Source: Hyphomicrobiaceae bacterium | Lineage (GTDB): Bacteria > Pseudomonadota > Alphaproteobacteria > Rhizobiales > Hyphomicrobiaceae | Reading direction: 5' to 3' | Assembly (NCBI GenBank): GCA_020638035.1 | Contig: JACKJI010000009.1 | Coordinates: 18,930 to 82,929, forward strand | Length of the DNA: 64,000 bases | Shown here: positions 59,944-64,000 of the stretch, one piece after another | Layout of the letters: each line of letters begins with the position of its first letter | How positions within the stretch are numbered: the first letter of the stretch is position 1 | Made by a program: the position numbers and the translations under genes | Notes under the pieces: model-generated | Seen by the model: only the letters and a program-made list of their open reading frames with translations | Database searches by the model: none | Told to the model about the DNA's origin: nothing

Positions 59944-61431
59944 TTACCGCCGCAATCCCAGCGAACGCATAATGATATTTTTTACGATGGTCGCGATCGA
60001 GCGCGAGACGGAGCGCTGGAACTCCTTGGCGACCATCGTTCCCATGCCCTGGTTCTTGCGGCCCGTGGCAGGATTGGTGCCACCGAAGATGACGTCGGTC
60101 CACCCGCCGCCTTCCGAGCCCGCTTCCGCTGCCGCCTGCTCTGTGCGTTTGGCCAGCATCTCGTGCGCCGTCTCGCGGTCGACCATCTCCTCGTATTTCC
60201 CGTAGACGGGGCTGTACTCGATGAGCCCGAGCCGCTCCTCGTCGCTCAACGGACCGATGCGCCCTTCCGGTGGACGCATCATCGTCCGCTGCACGACCGA
60301 CGGTTCGCCCTTGTTTTCCAGCATGGAAACCAGCGCCTCGCCGACCTTCAGTTCCTTGATGGCCACTTCGGTGTCGAGGTCGGGATTGCGGCGGAACGTT
60401 TCGGCCGCCGCCTTGATCGCCTTCTGCTCCTTCGGCGTGAACGCACGCAGCGCATGCTGGACGCGGTTGCCGAGCTGCGAGGAGACCGTGTCGGGCACAT
60501 CGAGCGGATTTTGTGTGATGAAGTAGACACCGACGCCCTTGGAGCGGATCAGTCGCGCGACCTGCTCGATGCGCTCCATCAGCGCCTTCGGCGCCTCATC
60601 GAACAAAAGATGCGCCTCGTCAAAGAAGAAGACGAGCTTGGGTTTGGGCCTATCGCCGACCTCGGGAAGTGTCTGCCAGAGCTTCGTCAGGAGCCAAAGC
60701 AGGAACGTCGAGTAGAGCCGCGGCGACTGCATCAGCTTGTCGGCCGTGAGCAGCGAGATGACACCGCGGCCGTCAGGCGCGATACGCATGAAGTCGGCGA
60801 TGTCGAGCGCCGGCTCACCGAAGAACTTGTCCGCGCCCTGCTCCTCGAGCACCAGGAGCCGCCGCTGGATGGCGCCAACCGAAGTCGTCGCGACATTGCC
60901 GTAGGTCGTCGTCAGCTCCTTCGAGCGCTCGCCGACGTTGTTGATGAGCGACCGCAGGTCCTTCAGATCGACGACCGGCAGCTTTTCGTCGGCCGCCACG
61001 CGGAAGGCAACGTTCAAGACACCTTCCTGAACCTCGTTGAGTTCCAGCAGCCGCGACAACAGCAGCGGTCCCATGTCGAGCACAGTGGCCCGCACCGGAT
61101 GGCCCGTCTCGCCGAACACGTCCCACAGCATGGTTGGGAACGCGCGGTTCTCATAGACATCGAGGCCGATGAGTTCGTTGCGTTTAAGGATGAAATCCTT
61201 GGGCTCGCCAACCGCAGCGATACCCGACAGATCCCCCTTGATGTCGGCCGCGAACACCGGCACGCCAGCCGCCGAAAAGCCCTCGGCCAGCACCTGCAGC
61301 GACACCGTCTTGCCGGTGCCGGTGGCGCCGGTGATGAGGCCGTGCCGATTGGCGAACTTCAGATCGAGGTACTCGGGCTTCGTACTGGTGCCCAGATAGA
61401 TTTTGCCGTCCTGGATCTTCGACTGGCTCAT
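59944..61431 (-). CDS. HerA-like ATPase (DUF853, YjgR family)
   Basis: 495 residues from ATG 61431. Walker A GATGTGKT at 35-42 after KFANRHGLIT; Walker B KLVFFFDEAHLLFDEAP near 269-285; an Arg-finger-like region VYFITQNPLDVPDTVSSQLGNRVQHALRAFTP. The C-terminus ends RSVSRSIATIVKNIIMRSLGLRR. These hexameric ATPases resemble HerA/FtsK translocases; the substrate of the DUF853 branch is not settled. Convergent with the cytochrome gene and divergent from mutA. Confidence 0.9.
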   Translation of the reverse strand: MSQSKIQDGKIYLGTSTKPEYLDLKFANRHGLITGATGTGKTVSLQVLAEGFSAAGVPVFAADIKGDLSGIAAVGEPKDFILKRNELIGLDVYENRAFPTMLWDVFGETGHPVRATVLDMGPLLLSRLLELNEVQEGVLNVAFRVAADEKLPVVDLKDLRSLINNVGERSKELTTTYGNVATTSVGAIQRRLLVLEEQGADKFFGEPALDIADFMRIAPDGRGVISLLTADKLMQSPRLYSTFLLWLLTKLWQTLPEVGDRPKPKLVFFFDEAHLLFDEAPKALMERIEQVARLIRSKGVGVYFITQNPLDVPDTVSSQLGNRVQHALRAFTPKEQKAIKAAAETFRRNPDLDTEVAIKELKVGEALVSMLENKGEPSVVQRTMMRPPEGRIGPLSDEERLGLIEYSPVYGKYEEMVDRETAHEMLAKRTEQAAAEAGSEGGGWTDVIFGGTNPATGRKNQGMGTMVAKEFQRSVSRSIATIVKNIIMRSLGLRR

Positions 61432-61738
61432 CGTTTCCCCCCGTTTTCCGGACCATTCCCGGCGTCAGGTCGTCGTTGGACATCAGCAACCACAATCCGG
61501 GCGCCGTCGACTCAGCACCCGTAACCCCACCTGGGGTGTGGCATGCCGCCCTGGTGAATGCAAACCGGCCACCGCCAGCATCCCCCACTTCCCGCCCCCC
61601 GCTCCATCCATCGTATTAATTCCGGCGATTTGACTTCTGTCGCAGGCGCGCGGGAGACTATAGAGAGCAGATCGGGTGCCACCGAGACGCGGATCCCAAA
61701 AACACTTTAGTCGGCAACACGAACTTGTACGGAGCGAC

Positions 61739-63640
61739 ATGTCCGACCCCGTCAGCGCAACAGCCCTCGCCGCCGATTTCCCGAAAGCCGACAGGGAGAC
61801 CTGGATGCGCCTCGTGGAAAAAGCCTTGAAAGGGGGCGATTTCGAGAAGCGCATGGTCTCGCACACGGCCGACGGCCTGCGGATCGCGCCGCTCTATACG
61901 CTAACGGACGCCCTTCCCCACGCAGACACAGCCGCGCCAGGCAACCCACCCTTCGTACGCGGACTGAAGAGCAGCCAGGAAGGTCTCGGCTGGGGCATCG
62001 AGCAGGTTGTGGTCGGTGATACGCCGGAGGCGGCGAACGCGGCCGCCCTCGCCGAGCTGGAAGGCGGAGCAAGTGGTGTCGTCCTGCGGCTGGCCGCGCC
62101 CGGACAGGTCGGCATCCCGTCGGCGGGCACAGCCAATATGAAGCGGATCCTCGAGGGCATTTATCTCGATTATGCCTCGGTTGCCCTCGATGCCGGCCTC
62201 GATGCGGTGCGCGCAGCCAACGATCTTGCAGCCGCTGTCGGCGAGATCGTCGCTGACCCCGCGTCCGTTCGCCTGCGCTTCGATCTCGACCCGATCGGCA
62301 CCCTGGCGCAGACCGGTCACTGCCTGCGACCCGCCGCCGAAGCCGTAGCGGAAGCCGTCACGACGTCAGCCGGTCTCAAGAGCCGTTACCCCGCGTCGCG
62401 TGGCATCCGGGTCGACGGCCGCGTCGCTCATGAGGCCGGTGGCAGCGAAGGCCAGGAACTCGCCGTCACGGCGGCATCCCTCGTCGCCTACCTGCGCGCT
62501 TTCGACAAGGCTGGCGTTACACCTGCTGATGCCTTTGCCCAGATCACCGTAACGCTCAGCGCCGACGCCGACCTCTTCCTCGTCGTCGCTAAGCTGCGCG
62601 CAGCCCGCCGCCTCATCGCCCGCATCGCAGAGGCCTCTGGTGCCGCGGACGCCGCCGCACACGTTCACCTCGCCGTCACTTCGTCGGCACGCATGATGAC
62701 GCAACGGGATCCCTGGACCAACATGTTGCGCACGACGGCAGCAACTCTGGGCGCAACATTCGGCGGAGCGGACGCCATCACGGTGCTGCCCTACACCTGG
62801 GCGCTCGGCAAGCCGGACGCTTTCGCTTATCGCATCGCCCGCAACTCCCAGATCGTCGCCCAGGAGGAATCCTCGCTTGGCCGCGTCACCGATCCCGCCG
62901 GCGGTTCGTGGTATGTCGAAAAGCTCACAGCCGACCTCGCCGCCACAGCCTGGCAACGCTTCCAGGCCATCGAGGCAGAAGGCGGCATTCTCGCTTCTCT
63001 TGCCTCCGGAACCATCCAGCGCGACATCGCCGCGACGGCTGCCGCGCGCGACAAGGCAATCGCAACCGGCAAGCAGCCATTGACCGGAACATCCACTTTC
63101 CCGCTGCTGGGAGATGACGGCATCACCGCCCAGCCGTGGCCCGAGCCGCCAGCGCTCGCAGGCGAGGGGCTTGTGGCGCCTATGGCCCCTCATCGGCTGG
63201 CCGCGCCGTTTGAAGAACTGCGTGATGCCGCCGACCACACCACATCGCGCACAGGCCACGCACCGACCGTGTTCCTGGCGAGCCTTGGCACCATCGCCGA
63301 CCATACCGCCCGCACAACGTGGGTGAAAAACCAGCTTGCTGTCGCGGGCATCGCGTCCATCGTCTCCGATGGCTTTGCCTCGCCTGACGAGGCTGCAGCG
63401 GCGTTCAGGGATGCCGGCGCGACGGCTGCCTGCATCTGCTCGTCCGATGCAATCTACGCAGAGCAGGCGGCCAAAACCGCCAAAGCGCTTACAGAGGCGG
63501 GCGCCGAGCACGTGCTTCTCGCCGGCCGGCCGGGTGATCTGGAAGCAGAGCTGCGTGCCGCCGGCATCGAGCGGTTTCTCTATGCCGGCCAGAACGCTGT
63601 TGAGGTGCTGACCGAGTTGCAGCACCAGTTGACTGGCTAA
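61739..63640 (+). CDS. mutA: Methylmalonyl-CoA mutase small subunit
   Basis: 633 residues from ATG 61739 (GGAG at 61731). The TIM-barrel part (about 30-470) has family motifs LYTLTDALPHAD (position of the substrate loop), SVALDAG, IRVDGRVAHEAGGSEGQELAVTAASLVAYLRAFDKAG, ITVTLSADADLFLVVAKLRAARRLIARI, ARMMTQRDPWTNMLRTTAATLGATFGGADAITVLPYTWALG, NSQIVAQEESSLGRVTDPAGGSWYVEKLT. The C-terminal flavodoxin-like domain lacks the DxHxxG B12-binding motif (FLASLGTIADHTAR instead), as in the non-catalytic small subunit. mutB is not adjacent; the next gene is on the other strand. Confidence 0.92.
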   Translation: MSDPVSATALAADFPKADRETWMRLVEKALKGGDFEKRMVSHTADGLRIAPLYTLTDALPHADTAAPGNPPFVRGLKSSQEGLGWGIEQVVVGDTPEAANAAALAELEGGASGVVLRLAAPGQVGIPSAGTANMKRILEGIYLDYASVALDAGLDAVRAANDLAAAVGEIVADPASVRLRFDLDPIGTLAQTGHCLRPAAEAVAEAVTTSAGLKSRYPASRGIRVDGRVAHEAGGSEGQELAVTAASLVAYLRAFDKAGVTPADAFAQITVTLSADADLFLVVAKLRAARRLIARIAEASGAADAAAHVHLAVTSSARMMTQRDPWTNMLRTTAATLGATFGGADAITVLPYTWALGKPDAFAYRIARNSQIVAQEESSLGRVTDPAGGSWYVEKLTADLAATAWQRFQAIEAEGGILASLASGTIQRDIAATAAARDKAIATGKQPLTGTSTFPLLGDDGITAQPWPEPPALAGEGLVAPMAPHRLAAPFEELRDAADHTTSRTGHAPTVFLASLGTIADHTARTTWVKNQLAVAGIASIVSDGFASPDEAAAAFRDAGATAACICSSDAIYAEQAAKTAKALTEAGAEHVLLAGRPGDLEAELRAAGIERFLYAGQNAVEVLTELQHQLTG

Positions 63641-64000
63641 ACCGCTGCACGACCGCTCACGTTGCTCTGGCCGCTGTCCTGCTCTTGAGGCGCAGGCATC
63701 GGCTCGGGCGCGTTGACCCAGGCGACCAGCACATACGAAATGATCATCAGCAGGAACCAGGCACCGAGCTTGGCCAACGACACCATGTGCCAGCCCTGCT
63801 TCTGGCTCGGATAGACCCAAGCCGCAGTGAATGTGCCGATGTTCTCGGCAAACCAGATGAACAGAGCGACCAATATCAGCCCCAGCAACAACGGCATGCG
63901 GCGGTGCACCCTCCAGACCTTGAAGTGGATCCACGCCGGACCGAACAACACGGCGGCGGCAAGGAACAATATGGGCCTCAGATCCCACACGTAGTGGTGG
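63637..64000 (-). CDS. DUF817 membrane protein, C-terminal part
   Basis: The frame continues past the window edge (HHYVWDLRPILFLAAAVLFG). About 120 residues are present with three hydrophobic segments (RPILFLAAAVLFGPAWIHF, PLLLGLILVALFIWFAENIGTF, LGAWFLLMIISYVLVAWV) and the WFAENIGTFTAAWVYPSQKQGWHMVSLAKLGAWFLLMIISYVLV stretch typical of DUF817 (YoaT-like). Function unknown. Its stop overlaps the mutA stop by four bases, tail to tail. Confidence 0.78.
   Translation of the reverse strand, partial: HHYVWDLRPILFLAAAVLFGPAWIHFKVWRVHRRMPLLLGLILVALFIWFAENIGTFTAAWVYPSQKQGWHMVSLAKLGAWFLLMIISYVLVAWVNAPEPMPAPQEQDSGQSNVSGRAAV

Noticed and set aside
59842..61524. 560-residue open frame on the plus strand opposite the HerA-like gene
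   Set aside because: Exact antisense of a well-supported ATPase gene; His/Arg/Asp-rich composition is that of a GC-driven shadow.
62366..63988. 540-residue minus-strand frame opposite mutA
   Set aside because: Antisense shadow; low-complexity Arg/Gly/Cys composition and no motif.
1..64000. CRISPR arrays, rRNA genes, replication origin
   Set aside because: No regularly spaced direct repeats, rRNA landmarks or DnaA-box clusters were seen on reading.

Overview
The window reads as chromosome of a high-GC alphaproteobacterium, most likely order Hyphomicrobiales. The basis is a FixLJ-type two-component pair, a GcrA-type domain, two DUF992 genes (one broken), a FYDL-type zinc-ribbon protein and NasT/NasS nitrate sensing. 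Species cannot be fixed from the sequence alone. Many long antisense open frames are GC shadows and are left out.

Layout. (1) 1-13.6 kb is mostly core: partial trhO, a tiny Lys/Ala histone-like protein, a four-gene panD operon (SnoaL-like, panD, GNAT, nitrilase), a SIMPL protein, a CAU-anticodon tRNA, two tandem cyclophilin-like genes, a specialised ketosynthase and acyl carrier protein facing an acyl-CoA ligase-MerR pair, cyclopropane fatty acid synthase and a PhoX-like phosphatase. (2) 13.8-25.1 kb is a sulfur/redox neighbourhood: a methanethiol oxidase homologue (SBP56/MtoX) and a membrane protein, then rhodanese, lipoyl-carrier, OsmC, a FixLJ-like pair with a possible FNR/FixK site, a porin, a MauG-like dihaem protein and a SCO1-like copper chaperone. 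The SCO1 gene has lost its 5' end to an insertion sequence. (3) 25.1-47.5 kb is a scarred accessory zone. It holds two translationally identical 1305-bp IS3-family copies in opposite orientation, several broken genes, and a run of exported proteins: L,D-transpeptidase, patatin lipoprotein, orphan membrane-fusion protein, Tat-exported M19 dipeptidase, OmpA-like and barrel proteins, and two N-acyl-D-amino-acid deacylase paralogues. The second IS copy splits an AraC regulator and has a clean 4-bp target duplication. (4) 47.5-57.8 kb carries a protein made of 35 consecutive heptads with Asn at one fixed position, narK-nasT-nasS without a nitrate reductase, a perfect 27-bp inverted repeat, a trypsin-like protease, a GcrA C-terminal-domain protein, cspA and several small exported or membrane proteins. 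(5) 57.4-64 kb has a recombinase remnant next to tRNA-Gln, then core genes: sodB, a cytochrome c with an out-of-frame middle, a HerA-like ATPase, mutA and a partial DUF817 gene.

How the genes may work together. MtoX, the MauG-like protein and SCO1 fit a methanethiol-oxidation set, with rhodanese, OsmC and lipoyl carrier possibly handling released sulfide (inference). The 32-43 kb block has an envelope and D-amino-acid theme. The strongest candidate for something undescribed is the Asn-heptad protein at 47836-48633.
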